Positions 1-8,982 of a DNA stretch of 64,000 nt are shown here, piece by piece. How positions within the stretch are numbered: position 1 is the stretch's first letter; every line of letters begins with the position of its first letter. The DNA is from Planktothrix agardhii NIES-204 (GTDB lineage Bacteria > Cyanobacteriota > Cyanobacteriia > Cyanobacteriales > Microcoleaceae): the NCBI GenBank assembly GCA_003609755.1, contig AP017991.1:2683501-2747500 (forward strand), given 5' to 3'. Made by a program: the position numbers and the translations under genes. The notes under the pieces were generated by a model that was not told the DNA's origin, did not search any database, and was given only the letters and a program-made list of their open reading frames with translations.

Positions 1-2081
1 CAATCAATCGGTTTTTCATCCACATATTGCATCACAGGTTGTAAAGGAATAATAGAACCCGCTTTCACATACAAAGGCATCCGTTCTAAAGGGGCATCTG
101 CTAAAATATATTGTGATCCAGAATAGGGTTTTTCTGTCCACCAATCATACCAGATTCCGGCGGGTAAATACACCGCCCGACATTCTATCCCTGGACGATA
201 AATTGGGGCGGCTAAAATCGCAGAACCCAATAAAACTTGATCGGATAAAGTATAGGTTTTGGTATCATTAGGATAGTGATAAAATAGGGGACGAAGAATT
301 GGGTTTCCTGTTTGTGTCGCTTCCCAAAATAAGCTATAAAGATAGGGTAAAAGACGATAGCGTAATTCTAAATACTCTCGACAAATGTGTTCAACTCGTT
401 CTCCAAATACCCATGGTTCATGTTGGGAAGTCGATAAAGCGGAATGACCTCGCATCAACGGATATAATATTCCCAATTGCATCCAACGGGCGAATAATTC
501 CGGTGTAGCATTTCCCCCAAAACCCCCAATATCAGAACCTACAAATGCTACCCCAGATAAGCCAATATTACATAACATTGGGAGAGACATTTCTAAATGT
601 TCCCAAATCGAATGGTTATCCCCCATCCACACCGATGACCAGCGTTGAATACCCGCATAACCCGACCGAGTTAAGACAAAAGATCGCTGTTTTGGTCGCA
701 ATTTTAACAGCCCTTGGGCACTGGATTTTGCCATCATTAACCCATATAAATTATGGGCTTCGGCGTGGGTTGTTTTTTCTTCTGTTGGCCCCTGTAAACT
801 ATCTAAAGGAAAGGTAATTTTAGTTCCTTTATCCCCCAAAGGACGGTCATCAATGGCGGGTTCATTCATATCATTCCAAATGCCCGCAATACCAATATTT
901 GTTAAGGTTTGATGGCATTCTCCCCACCATTTTTGGACTTGGGGATTTAAAAAATCGGGAAAAACAGCTTTATCTGGCCAAACATAACCATGAAATAGTT
1001 CTCCGTTGGGTTTTCTAATAAAATAATTCTGTTTTAATCCTTGATCAAAAATAGTATAATTTGCTTCGGGTTCATATTTAACTCCTGGGTCAATAATGGT
1101 CACGGTTTTAAAGCCATTTTCAGATAAATATTGAATCAAATTCTCTGGATTTGGAAACCGTTTTTCACTCCAGGTAAAGACTCGATATCCCTGCATATAA
1201 TCAATATCTAAATGAATCACATCACAGGGAAGTTTGCGGGTTCTAAATTGTTTTGTTAGTTCTTTAACAACGGTTTCTGACTCATAACTCCAACGACATT
1301 GATGATAACCTAACGCCCAACGGGGAGGTAAGGGCATTCGTCCGGTTAGTTGGGTATAAGTATTAAGAATTTGCTCCGGTTTGGGGCCATAAATAATATA
1401 ATAATCTAATTCTGGGGCGTGGGTTTCCATCTGCAAAATCCCAGGTTTTTTAACACCAATATCGAAGCGACTCCAATGGGTACTATTTAAAAAAATGCCA
1501 TAACTTAACTCAGGTCGTAAAGCTATAAATACAGGAATAGCTTGATACATGGCATCAGTTAAAGCGTCATACTTGCGACAATTCTCCGTCCAATTGGTTT
1601 TAATTTCTCCAGTTTTATCTAAAAATCCGGTGCGTTCTCCAAAGCCATAAAAATGTTCTTCTGGTTCTATTTTTTTATCAATAACTGTTAATTCTTGTTG
1701 CCATCTAAACCCTAATTCTGTATCGGTAGCAAAGGGTTGATTTTGCAGATCATAACATTCAATTCGGCAAGAGTGATGTTGAACGGATATTCTAATTTTT
1801 TCGGTAATAATTTCTGTAGTTTGTTCGGTTTGGTGAGTTTGAAAGGGAGTAGGTTGCCATTCACTATCATCTAAATTAATTGCCCAAGAACGACGGGGAA
1901 AAAAATTACCAGAAGGGGAATAACGAATTCTAATTAAATTATTGGATAATATACTAATTTTAACATAGACATTTCCGCAGTTAAAGAGAAAATAGTGATC
2001 GCCTATTTCTACACTTTGCACCGCTTCAATTTTTGACCAATTTGGTTCTAGGCCGTGTAACTGTCCGAAATATTGAGGCAT
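1..2081 (-). CDS. Glycoside hydrolase family 31 alpha-glucosidase, C-terminus outside the window
   Basis: About 693 residues are visible, read leftward from an ATG at 2081-2079 and running off the left edge without a stop. The GH31 nucleophile motif WNDMNEP lies near 858-878 and the acid/base region RWSSVWMGDNHS near 600-650; both are intact. GH31 enzymes remove terminal alpha-glucose from maltooligosaccharides and related glucans, so a role in glycogen or starch-type glucan turnover is likely, but the exact substrate cannot be read from sequence. No signal peptide is visible at the start (MPQYFGQLHG), so it is probably cytoplasmic. GH31 enzymes usually have 750-800 residues, so perhaps 80-100 are missing. 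Confidence 0.93.
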   Translation of the reverse strand, partial: MPQYFGQLHGLEPNWSKIEAVQSVEIGDHYFLFNCGNVYVKISILSNNLIRIRYSPSGNFFPRRSWAINLDDSEWQPTPFQTHQTEQTTEIITEKIRISVQHHSCRIECYDLQNQPFATDTELGFRWQQELTVIDKKIEPEEHFYGFGERTGFLDKTGEIKTNWTENCRKYDALTDAMYQAIPVFIALRPELSYGIFLNSTHWSRFDIGVKKPGILQMETHAPELDYYIIYGPKPEQILNTYTQLTGRMPLPPRWALGYHQCRWSYESETVVKELTKQFRTRKLPCDVIHLDIDYMQGYRVFTWSEKRFPNPENLIQYLSENGFKTVTIIDPGVKYEPEANYTIFDQGLKQNYFIRKPNGELFHGYVWPDKAVFPDFLNPQVQKWWGECHQTLTNIGIAGIWNDMNEPAIDDRPLGDKGTKITFPLDSLQGPTEEKTTHAEAHNLYGLMMAKSSAQGLLKLRPKQRSFVLTRSGYAGIQRWSSVWMGDNHSIWEHLEMSLPMLCNIGLSGVAFVGSDIGGFGGNATPELFARWMQLGILYPLMRGHSALSTSQHEPWVFGERVEHICREYLELRYRLLPYLYSLFWEATQTGNPILRPLFYHYPNDTKTYTLSDQVLLGSAILAAPIYRPGIECRAVYLPAGIWYDWWTEKPYSGSQYILADAPLERMPLYVKAGSIIPLQPVMQYVDEKPID

Positions 2082-2351
2082 AGAAACAGGGTTTTTATTT
2101 TAATTCTATATTATCACATAAACTGAAAATATTGATTTTTGGATTTTGAAGAAACCACAAAGACACAAAGACACGAAGAAAGATGAGTAAGTTCAGTTTT
2201 GAGGTATAATAAACGAAGTTTTAAAAATAGGGTTTATTGTTTTTTATGATCTCTCTAAAATTGAAAATAATGTGCTATAATTAACAGCAATGTTTTTTTG
2301 TTTCTCCCGTTATCTTGATCTCATTTCTGAATTTTTTAAATTTTTCTTTCT
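2082..2351. other. Intergenic region with short simple repeat
   Basis: This 270-base gap separates the divergent GH31 gene and the next rightward gene, so it must hold promoters for both. It contains a small tandem block of ACAAAGAC-type units at about 2153-2177, a low-complexity repeat often seen between cyanobacterial genes. No ORF or RNA gene is visible. Confidence 0.5.
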
Positions 2352-2672
2352 ATGATTAGTTTATCTTTGGTTACAGTATTACTCAATTCTACAAGTTCAA
2401 AATGGCAGACTGCAACCTGGGATGATTATTTAGCCTATCGAGATCATCCGAGTTTAGAACGAGTTAAGTTATTTTATCAAGAAGGAAAACAGGTGATTGC
2501 CTTTTGTTTAGGAGATCATGGCAAATATGAACAGATAGAATATTCCATGGCTCTTTCGGGTTTACCGATTATTCTTTTGGAGCAAACTTTAGAACAATTA
2601 ACTGAATTGGATAATGGTTTGGCGGCTATCTGGTTTAATCAACAAATTGTTAATATTAATATTAAGGAATAG
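2352..2672 (+). pseudogene. Internally deleted Uma2-family (DUF820) protein, 106 aa
   Basis: Residues 13-45 (WQTATWDDYLAYRDHP and following) look like the N-terminus of cyanobacterial Uma2-family proteins, which have a PD-(D/E)XK-like nuclease core and are about 190-250 aa long. Residues 50-104 (YEQIEYSMALSGLPI, LLEQTLEQL) look like the extreme C-terminus of the same family. The whole catalytic centre between them is absent, so I read this as an in-frame internal deletion with no nuclease activity expected. It still has an ATG and stop, and lies 5 bases upstream of the MFS gene, so it may be co-transcribed. Family assignment is from memory of conserved ends. Confidence 0.5.
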
Positions 2673-2677
2673 GTATT

Positions 2678-3922
2678 TTGAACGCTTTTCGCAGGTTTGA
2701 ACCCAAATGTCAACGCAGTTTGCTGGCTTTATTTATTGCAGGTTTATGTTTCTGGACAAGTATCACCACACTATTACCAACCCTACCATTATATATTGAA
2801 TCTCTTGGCGGAACGACACAACAAATTGGCTGGGTAATGGGGGCTTTTGCCTTGGGTTTATTGCCGTCTCGATTTTGGTTTGGCCCCCTAGCCGATCGCA
2901 AAAGTCGCAAATTAGTCTTATTAATCGGAACAATAGTGGGGACGATGGCTCCTTTGGGATATCTGTTTGCTGAGTCGATTCCATCACTACTGAGTTTACG
3001 AGCCTTTCATGGGATCAGTGTGGCGGCATTTACCATCGGTTACAGTGCCTTAGTTGCCGATATAGCACCCGTTGAACGTCGGGGAGAAGTGATTGGATAT
3101 ATGAGTTTAGTGGCTCCGATTGGGATGGCAATTGGCCCGGCGGTGGGGGGGGAAATGCAAGCGATGGTGGGGTATGACCCGATCTTTTTGTCCAGTAGTG
3201 GGTTTGCGTTTTTAGCATTTTTAGGAATTTGCCAAGTTTGGGAACCCCAACACAATAAACCGACAACAAAAGCCGATTCCACTTCTCTCTTAGAAAAGGG
3301 GTTATGGTTTTTCAAAACCTTATGGAGTCCCCCCCTACGAATTCCAGCATTTGTGCTATTAATGGTGGGTTTAATTTTTGGAACATTAGTCACATTTTTA
3401 CCTTTGGCGGTGAAAGAATCGGGGTTAAATTTTAATGCCGGATTATTTTATAGTACCGCCGCGATCGCTAGTTTTTTAATCCGTATTCCTACGGGTCGAG
3501 CTTCTGACCGTTATGGTCGAGGTTTGTTTATTACTGGGGGATTAATCTGTTATTTTTTAGCGATGTTACTCCTCTCTCAAACTATGCACAGTAATATTAT
3601 TTTATTGGCTGCATTACTCGAAGGAATGGGGGCCGGGGTTGTGCTTCCGATGATGATTACTTTAATTACTGATCGATGTTTACCTGAACAACGGGGTCAA
3701 TTTTTCTCCTTATGTTTAACTGGATTTGATCTGGGAATTGCCCTGGCTGGCCCTATTTTTGGCATCTTTGCCGAACAGTTGGGTTATTCAGTTATGTTTG
3801 CTTTAGATGCGGGTTTAGCTTTAATTGCTTTAATTAGTTTTGCTACCTTTTCTAATAAAACTATTCGCCTTTCTCTCAAGTTTGCTTTCGGTCAATCTAA
3901 AGATATCTATAGTTTAAATTAA
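2678..3922 (+). CDS. MFS transporter, 414 aa
   Basis: A major facilitator superfamily efflux-type permease with about 12 hydrophobic segments in two halves. The motif-A-like loop GPLADRKSRKLVL follows TM2, and the related loop GRASDRYGRGLF sits at the equivalent place in the second half, which supports two intact six-helix bundles. The substrate cannot be predicted. The start is a TTG five bases after the preceding stop, and no in-frame ATG lies before the first helix. The gene is closely followed by lnt, suggesting one transcript from about 2350 to 5566. Confidence 0.85.
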   Translation: MNAFRRFEPKCQRSLLALFIAGLCFWTSITTLLPTLPLYIESLGGTTQQIGWVMGAFALGLLPSRFWFGPLADRKSRKLVLLIGTIVGTMAPLGYLFAESIPSLLSLRAFHGISVAAFTIGYSALVADIAPVERRGEVIGYMSLVAPIGMAIGPAVGGEMQAMVGYDPIFLSSSGFAFLAFLGICQVWEPQHNKPTTKADSTSLLEKGLWFFKTLWSPPLRIPAFVLLMVGLIFGTLVTFLPLAVKESGLNFNAGLFYSTAAIASFLIRIPTGRASDRYGRGLFITGGLICYFLAMLLLSQTMHSNIILLAALLEGMGAGVVLPMMITLITDRCLPEQRGQFFSLCLTGFDLGIALAGPIFGIFAEQLGYSVMFALDAGLALIALISFATFSNKTIRLSLKFAFGQSKDIYSLN

Positions 3923-3943
3923 TCCCGAATTTTGTCATTATTT

Positions 3944-5566
3944 ATGAACAAACGAGAACTAATTCAGCCTTTATTATTAACAGGAATAGCAGGGGTTTTA
4001 ATGGGGGTAGCTGCCGAACCTTGGGGACTTTGGGGATTAGCTTGGGTGGCCTTAGTTCCTTTATGGGTTAATGTTTTATCGAATTTTACCCCCCCTAACC
4101 CCCCCTTGTTAAGTGGGGGAAGTTTTGCGAGATTTAAAATTACTTTAATATTAGCTTTAGTTTGGGGAATCGGCTATTACGGAACCGCCTTATTTTGGAT
4201 TACGGGAATTCATCCGATGACTTGGTTAGGAGTTCCCTGGTTAGCGAGTTTAGCGATTACTATATTTTGTTGGAGTTTTCTCACCCTTTGGGGGACTGCT
4301 TTAGTAATAATTTGGACGGGATTATTTGTAATTTTATCGGCTCAATTTGCTCAAAGATTCTCTAAGATTTCCCTAGGATTAAGCCGAGTTTTAATTGCCA
4401 CAGTTTTATGGTGTGGTTTAGAATATTTATGGAGTTCCACTGCTTTATGGTGGTCTTCTTTGTCCTATACCCAAAGTTTTGGAAATCTGATTATTTTACA
4501 CTTAGGTCAAATCTCTGGCCCCACAACTATTACCGCCACTTTATTAATTGTAAATGGGTTAATGGCGGAAGGTTTTATTTTAAATCGGGATAAATATTAT
4601 TCTCAGACTCAAGATCAAAACTCCTATTTATTATTAATTTTAGCGGTATTATTTTTGATTTTTGCCCATGGATTGGGATTGATTTTATATAGTATTCCTT
4701 TACAAAAAAATCTAGACCATGCGTTAAAAGTGGGAATTATTCAAGGAAATATTGCCAATGAAGTTAAATTAAATTATTCAGGATTTTTACAAGCCCTAAA
4801 TGGCTATACAACCGGATATATTACTTTAGCTAATCAAGGAGTAGACTTTGTAGTGACTCCAGAAACGGCCCTACCTTTTTTCTGGACTGACTCGAATCAG
4901 AGACAAAATAGTTCTTTTTATCAAGCGGTTTTAAAGCAAAAAGTTCCGGCTATTGTGGGAAGTTTTGCCTTGAAAGAAAATGGATATACTAATAGTTTAT
5001 TTTCCATGGATGGGGAAGGAAATATTATCGGTCAATATGATAAAGCTAATTTAGTTCCTTTAGGGGAATTTATCCCCTTTAGTGAAATTTTAGGCAAATT
5101 TATTAGCAGATTATCGCCATTAGAAGCAACATTAATTCATGGTAAACCCAATCAACAATTCCAGACTGCTTTCGGTCAAGCTACGGTGGGAATTTGTTAT
5201 GATTCAGCCTTTGCAGAACATTTCAGACGCCAAACTGCCCAGGGGGGAGAATTTCTGATTACGGCTTCTAATGATGCTTACTATTCCTATACAATTTTAG
5301 CTCAACATCATGCCTTAGATGTGATGCGAGCCATTGAAAATCATCGTTGGACAATACGGGCTACAAATACAGGATATTCGGGCTTTATTGACCCCCACGG
5401 GAGGACTCAGTGGATTTCAAATCAGAATATATATCAACTCTATGCTGATACAATCTATCGTGATCAGACCCAAACCCTTTATGTCCGTTGGGGGGATTGG
5501 CTAATGCCTGTATTATTAATTGCAGGGGCAACCCTATTTTTATTTAAGATTGACCGTTATGGTTAA
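3944..5566 (+). CDS. lnt: Apolipoprotein N-acyltransferase
   Basis: Adds the third acyl chain to the N-terminal cysteine of lipoproteins in the inner membrane. The N-terminal half has several hydrophobic helices and the C-terminal half is a carbon-nitrogen hydrolase domain. The E-K-C triad is visible as the Glu of VTPETALPFF, the Lys of YDKANLVPLGEF and the Cys of GICYDSAF. A final C-terminal helix follows. I prefer the ATG at 3944; an in-frame TTG at 3932 would add four residues. Length (540 aa) is normal for the family. Residues encoded at 4088-4119 come from a C/G-rich repeat read in frame (see separate entry). Confidence 0.92.
   Translation: MNKRELIQPLLLTGIAGVLMGVAAEPWGLWGLAWVALVPLWVNVLSNFTPPNPPLLSGGSFARFKITLILALVWGIGYYGTALFWITGIHPMTWLGVPWLASLAITIFCWSFLTLWGTALVIIWTGLFVILSAQFAQRFSKISLGLSRVLIATVLWCGLEYLWSSTALWWSSLSYTQSFGNLIILHLGQISGPTTITATLLIVNGLMAEGFILNRDKYYSQTQDQNSYLLLILAVLFLIFAHGLGLILYSIPLQKNLDHALKVGIIQGNIANEVKLNYSGFLQALNGYTTGYITLANQGVDFVVTPETALPFFWTDSNQRQNSSFYQAVLKQKVPAIVGSFALKENGYTNSLFSMDGEGNIIGQYDKANLVPLGEFIPFSEILGKFISRLSPLEATLIHGKPNQQFQTAFGQATVGICYDSAFAEHFRRQTAQGGEFLITASNDAYYSYTILAQHHALDVMRAIENHRWTIRATNTGYSGFIDPHGRTQWISNQNIYQLYADTIYRDQTQTLYVRWGDWLMPVLLIAGATLFLFKIDRYG
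4088..4119. repeat. C/G-rich inverted repeat inside lnt
   Basis: A run of CCCCCCCTAACCCCCCC followed by TTGTTAAGTGGGGG forms a short hairpin inside the lnt coding region and encodes the Pro-rich stretch TPPNPPLLSGG between early membrane segments. Similar C/G-rich palindromes occur between genes at 27740-27780 and 56090-56122, so this looks like a dispersed element tolerated in frame. Confidence 0.55.
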
Positions 5567-5576
5567 CTATTAATTT

Positions 5577-5624
5577 AAGTAGTTGCACAAAATAAATTAC
5601 CTAGTTGAGAGAGGGAACACCGGA
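5577..5624 (+). repeat. Dispersed repeat ending in GGGAACACCGGA, copy 1
   Basis: Starts near AAGTAGTTGCACAAAATAAA and ends in GAGAGAGGGAACACCGGA. An almost identical copy lies in inverse orientation at 56126-56176. The terminal 12-mer alone recurs at 24152-24163 and 45773-45784. All four sites are intergenic. Confidence 0.75.
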
Positions 5625-5714
5625 TCTGGGAACCCCCCCGTCCAGTAATCACAAATTGATTTTGTTGATTTCCCGAACATCGATTCGCCGTAATATCACT
5701 ATTTTCCAATTTTC

Positions 5715-6575
5715 ATGCGCTTTCAATGCCCAGTCTGTGACTTTGACTATCAAAAACCGATTCCAGAAACCTGTGTAGTCTGTGGATGGGATTTACAAAT
5801 CCATCTATCTATACCAGAAAATTTAAAACAGGATCAAAAATCTTTAGACTGGGCAAAACAAACTTGGAAACGTCTCCAAACCGTCGATATTTCTAAATAT
5901 AAAACTATTTCTAAATCAAAAAAAAGATTGACCGTTGCCGACCTTTTACCCCGGTTAGAATCCTTGGAAAATCAACTACAACAAGCTACCTTAGAAAGAC
6001 AAAATTTAGAGAATTTGTTGACAGAGATATTACATTATTTAGAAACCATTAACCCTGAATTATTAGTCAATATAAATCCGCCATCTTATCCAGATTTTCC
6101 CCAATCAGAAGTTAACATAGACTACAGTTCACTCAGCGAATTATTAGCCAATGGAGATTGGAAAACCGCCGATGAATATACCTGGGAATTGATTTTATAT
6201 ATTGTCGAAAGAGAAGCCGAAAAATGGTTAAGACCAGAAGATATTGAACAGTTTCCCTGTGCGGATTTAAACACCATCAACTGGCTATGGGAATATTATA
6301 GTCAGGGATTATTTAGTTTAACAAGTCAATGGCAAATTTTCTATGATTTAGAAGGAGATTATCCAAAATTTTGTGATCAAGTGGGTTGGTGTCGGGGAGA
6401 AAGTTGGCTTTATTATGAAGAACTAAATTTTACCCTAAATGCACCGCTAGGACATTTACCTATTATTGCTTGGCGAAAACGAGCCTGTTATGGTGTAGGG
6501 AATGCAGCCCCAAACGAAAATTTATCCTTAATCTTTTCTCGCCTCTCCACCTGTAGTAAGCCCTTTAGGGCTTAA
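5715..6575 (+). CDS. Zinc-ribbon plus GUN4-domain protein, 286 aa
   Basis: The N-terminus carries a rubredoxin-like knuckle (CPVC at residues 5-8 and CVVCGWD at about 20-26), followed by a charged linker with a predicted coiled coil (about 75-110) and a GUN4 domain (about 130-275), recognisable by SELLANGDWKTADEYTWEL, WLRPEDIEQFPC and the TSQWQIFYDL stretch. GUN4 domains bind porphyrins; free-standing Gun4 stimulates Mg-chelatase. This is a multi-domain paralogue, probably a tetrapyrrole-sensing or regulatory protein rather than the housekeeping Gun4. The last residues (SKPFRA) and the stop come from the inverted-repeat element at 6553. Confidence 0.8.
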   Translation: MRFQCPVCDFDYQKPIPETCVVCGWDLQIHLSIPENLKQDQKSLDWAKQTWKRLQTVDISKYKTISKSKKRLTVADLLPRLESLENQLQQATLERQNLENLLTEILHYLETINPELLVNINPPSYPDFPQSEVNIDYSSLSELLANGDWKTADEYTWELILYIVEREAEKWLRPEDIEQFPCADLNTINWLWEYYSQGLFSLTSQWQIFYDLEGDYPKFCDQVGWCRGESWLYYEELNFTLNAPLGHLPIIAWRKRACYGVGNAAPNENLSLIFSRLSTCSKPFRA

Positions 6576-6739
6576 TCTTCTCAAACTTAGAAATATAGGA
6601 GAAAGCCCTAAATCTTAATCATTATCATTTATTGGTTTATGTTGATAAATTTCCAGAATTAAGCCGTTTATTTAATATTATTCATGAAGGATTGGGATGA
6701 TTAATTAATTAATAAAGACAGCCATGAAGGGCTTACTAC
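6553..6739. mobile_element. MITE-like element with 13-bp terminal inverted repeats
   Basis: GTAGTAAGCCCTT at 6553-6565 is repeated exactly in inverse orientation as AAGGGCTTACTAC at 6727-6739, bounding a 187-base element without a transposase. One end supplies the last codons and stop of the GUN4-domain gene; the other supplies the TAG stop of the leftward methyltransferase gene. A direct duplication of target bases is not obvious. The interior holds a short open reading frame (separate entry). Confidence 0.6.
6599..6700 (+). pseudogene. Possible protein fragment inside the repeat element
   Basis: An open frame with no start of its own reads VDKFPELSRLFNIIHEGLG before a TGA at 6698-6700. The composition is protein-like, but I do not recognise the family, and a 33-codon frame can arise by chance in AT-rich DNA. 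Confidence 0.25.
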
Positions 6740-7809
6740 GGTTTTTTTAAGATTAAGATATCCTGGTAGTTAGTGGCGGGAGTTCGTCCACACCATAACC
6801 CATAATATTTGGCGGAAACTGTAAAACCTAATGCTTCAATCCACTGTGTTACTGATACTTCTCGATGACCCATATCACTTTCGGGAATTTCTAAATTTGA
6901 GAAAAATGAGTCTTCAAATTCATGGATTAAATTTTGAGAACTTTTTCCGGCTTTAATTAGAGCTTCTGATTCTTCATTTAACAAAAAGAATGTACATAAA
7001 CACCGTCCTCCTGGTTTGAGAACTCGATAAACTTCTTTGAGATAATTTTGAACTGCATTGGCATATAAATGGGTAAATACGGAAGTTAAGAAAACAAAAT
7101 CAAATTGTTCATCGGCATAGGGAAAATCATAGTTTTCTACTTTAATTGTTCCTTCTGTATTATAGCGTTTATTATAAATATTCGCCCATTGAAAGTTAAA
7201 ATTAGGTCGATGTTCATGAATAACAGATTGATTCCAGTTAATCCATTTTTCAACAATATCAAACCCTTCGTAATGGGCGGTATCATCTAAATAATAGGCG
7301 AGGGAATAGGCCATGCGACCCACGCCACATCCGGCATCTAAAATAGATTCGTGGGGTTTTAATTGGGCTTTATTAACAAAATGACCCAGAAAATCACAGG
7401 CGACAAATTTAAAACTTCCTCCCACTCCTACCCGATCTTCTTTATCGGGAACCGGAAGACTAGATTCTAATAAATTGAATAAAATTTCTCCTTCCTGTCC
7501 CTTGAATAAAGGAATTAATTGTACTAAAGTATTAAATTGATTCGGTGCAATCACTTCTATGGGAATATAAATTAAAAATCGAGCTTGGTCGGCGTTAGGT
7601 AAGGTGGGAAATAGTTTATAAACATCGGGACTAGGCAGATTTTTTTCGATTTTGAATTGGGTGATTTCTTGACCACCAATAATTAGTTTAAATCCTTCTA
7701 TGGGTTCACCTTGAATTGAAGTTACCCATCCTTTTAAACGGACTTGATCCGCTTCTAGGGTAACATCTCCTAAACAGCCAAGGGTTTTGAGCGTGGTATG
7801 AGAATTCAT
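6736..7809 (-). CDS. Class I SAM-dependent methyltransferase, 357 aa
   Basis: Residues 1-105 form a beta-rich N-terminal region (GWVTSIQGEPIEGF, IGGQEITQFK) of a kind also found attached to cyanobacterial glycosyltransferases. The Rossmann methyltransferase domain starts at about residue 150 with motif I ILDAGCGVGRMAYSLAYYL, followed by the methyltransferase-11-type motif DEQFDFVFLTSVFTHL and LKEVYRVLKPGGRCLCTFF. The substrate is unknown; this architecture suggests surface glycan or small-molecule methylation. The stop codon lies in the terminal inverted repeat of the adjacent element. Confidence 0.82.
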   Translation of the reverse strand: MNSHTTLKTLGCLGDVTLEADQVRLKGWVTSIQGEPIEGFKLIIGGQEITQFKIEKNLPSPDVYKLFPTLPNADQARFLIYIPIEVIAPNQFNTLVQLIPLFKGQEGEILFNLLESSLPVPDKEDRVGVGGSFKFVACDFLGHFVNKAQLKPHESILDAGCGVGRMAYSLAYYLDDTAHYEGFDIVEKWINWNQSVIHEHRPNFNFQWANIYNKRYNTEGTIKVENYDFPYADEQFDFVFLTSVFTHLYANAVQNYLKEVYRVLKPGGRCLCTFFLLNEESEALIKAGKSSQNLIHEFEDSFFSNLEIPESDMGHREVSVTQWIEALGFTVSAKYYGLWCGRTPATNYQDILILKKP

Positions 7810-7916
7810 AAGATGATTTTTGGTAACTTTAATTGATTGAAAAATTATTCTCCCCTCTCCGAAAGTAAGGAGAGGTAGAGTTTAATTACTATTCCTTATT
7901 TTTGGATTTAGACTTG

Positions 7917-8450
7917 CTATAATAAGCGTTCTAAAATCTTGACTATAGCCGCCAGTTGTTCTGAATCATATTTCCAACGTTCTAGGAAATCTTGATAGCT
8001 TCCTGCTCCGGTTTGAACACTGTTGAATAGTTGTTGAAGCCGCGATCGCAAAAGGGAAAAATTCAACTGTTGAATTAAATTAGAAGAACGTTGAACAACC
8101 TGTTGTGAACTTTCCTGCATTTCTAAGTTATTATGTCGATGATGATAGACGACCATTGCCGCCGACATCGCCACATTTTTAACCAGTAAATCTGACACAA
8201 TTTCCGGCGAGGTTTCTAAGGCTTGAAGGATCGGAGTCATGGGCTGATCAAAACCGGGGCGAGCATCGGTTAAATAAGTCACAAAAAAGCCCCTAGCCCC
8301 ATTATGAGTTTTAACTAACTCCGTGATCACCCGTGTAATTTCAGCCTCCAATAACGAGTTTTCTTCTAGTGTATTTAACAACAGTTCAGTAATTTCTATC
8401 CCTTGCTCAAAGGTAACATTTTCTGGAACTGATATAGATAAATCGGTCAT
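7917..8450 (-). CDS. Conserved hypothetical protein, 177 aa
   Basis: I do not recognise this family. The protein is largely alpha-helical, without a signal peptide or membrane segment, and has a mid-region ARGFFVTYLTDARPGFDQP followed by helices containing a YHHRHNN motif. It lies about 60 bases downstream of gcvH in the same orientation, so it may share the transcript. Function unknown. Confidence 0.7.
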   Translation of the reverse strand: MTDLSISVPENVTFEQGIEITELLLNTLEENSLLEAEITRVITELVKTHNGARGFFVTYLTDARPGFDQPMTPILQALETSPEIVSDLLVKNVAMSAAMVVYHHRHNNLEMQESSQQVVQRSSNLIQQLNFSLLRSRLQQLFNSVQTGAGSYQDFLERWKYDSEQLAAIVKILERLL

Positions 8451-8510
8451 AGATATTTTTTAATCAAGACTTTGAACAGACCTAAAACCCAAAACCCTCT
8501 GTTAAACGCC

Positions 8511-8888
8511 TTAAACTAAGGCTTGATATTGTTCTGCGGATAAGCTATCATCTAAATCACTAGAATCAGTGATTTTAACTTTGATTAACCATCCATCTCC
8601 ATAGGGATCATCTGATAGAATTTCAGGGGAATCTTCAAGGGTAGTATTACATTCAATCACTATACCGCCTATCGGTGAAATCAATTCTTCCACGGCTTTC
8701 ACAGACTCAACTGTTCCAAACTTTTCTCCCTTCTCAATTTCATCCTCTACATTTGGTAATTCCACAAAGACAATATCTCCAAGTTGACTCACAGCAAACT
8801 CAGTTATCCCAATGGTGGCGATTTCACCATCAAGTCTGACGTATTCGTGGCTATCTAAATATCTCAGGTCTTCAGGATAGGATGTCAT
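8511..8888 (-). CDS. gcvH: Glycine cleavage system H protein
   Basis: Lipoyl carrier of the glycine decarboxylase complex, which shuttles the aminomethyl group between P, T and L proteins and is needed for photorespiratory 2-phosphoglycolate salvage in cyanobacteria. The lipoylation lysine is Lys64 in [13 protein letters not shown], followed by the usual SPIGG turn. Length (125 aa) is normal. The gcvP and gcvT genes are not in the window. Confidence 0.95.
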   Translation of the reverse strand: MTSYPEDLRYLDSHEYVRLDGEIATIGITEFAVSQLGDIVFVELPNVEDEIEKGEKFGTVESVKAVEELISPIGGIVIECNTTLEDSPEILSDDPYGDGWLIKVKITDSSDLDDSLSAEQYQALV

Positions 8889-8982
8889 GCTGATTCCTCA
8901 AAGTGTATTGACTAGATTAATTGTTCACAAAATCTATTAAACTACAAAATTAGAATAAAAACAGCTTTACCTTGTAAATAAC

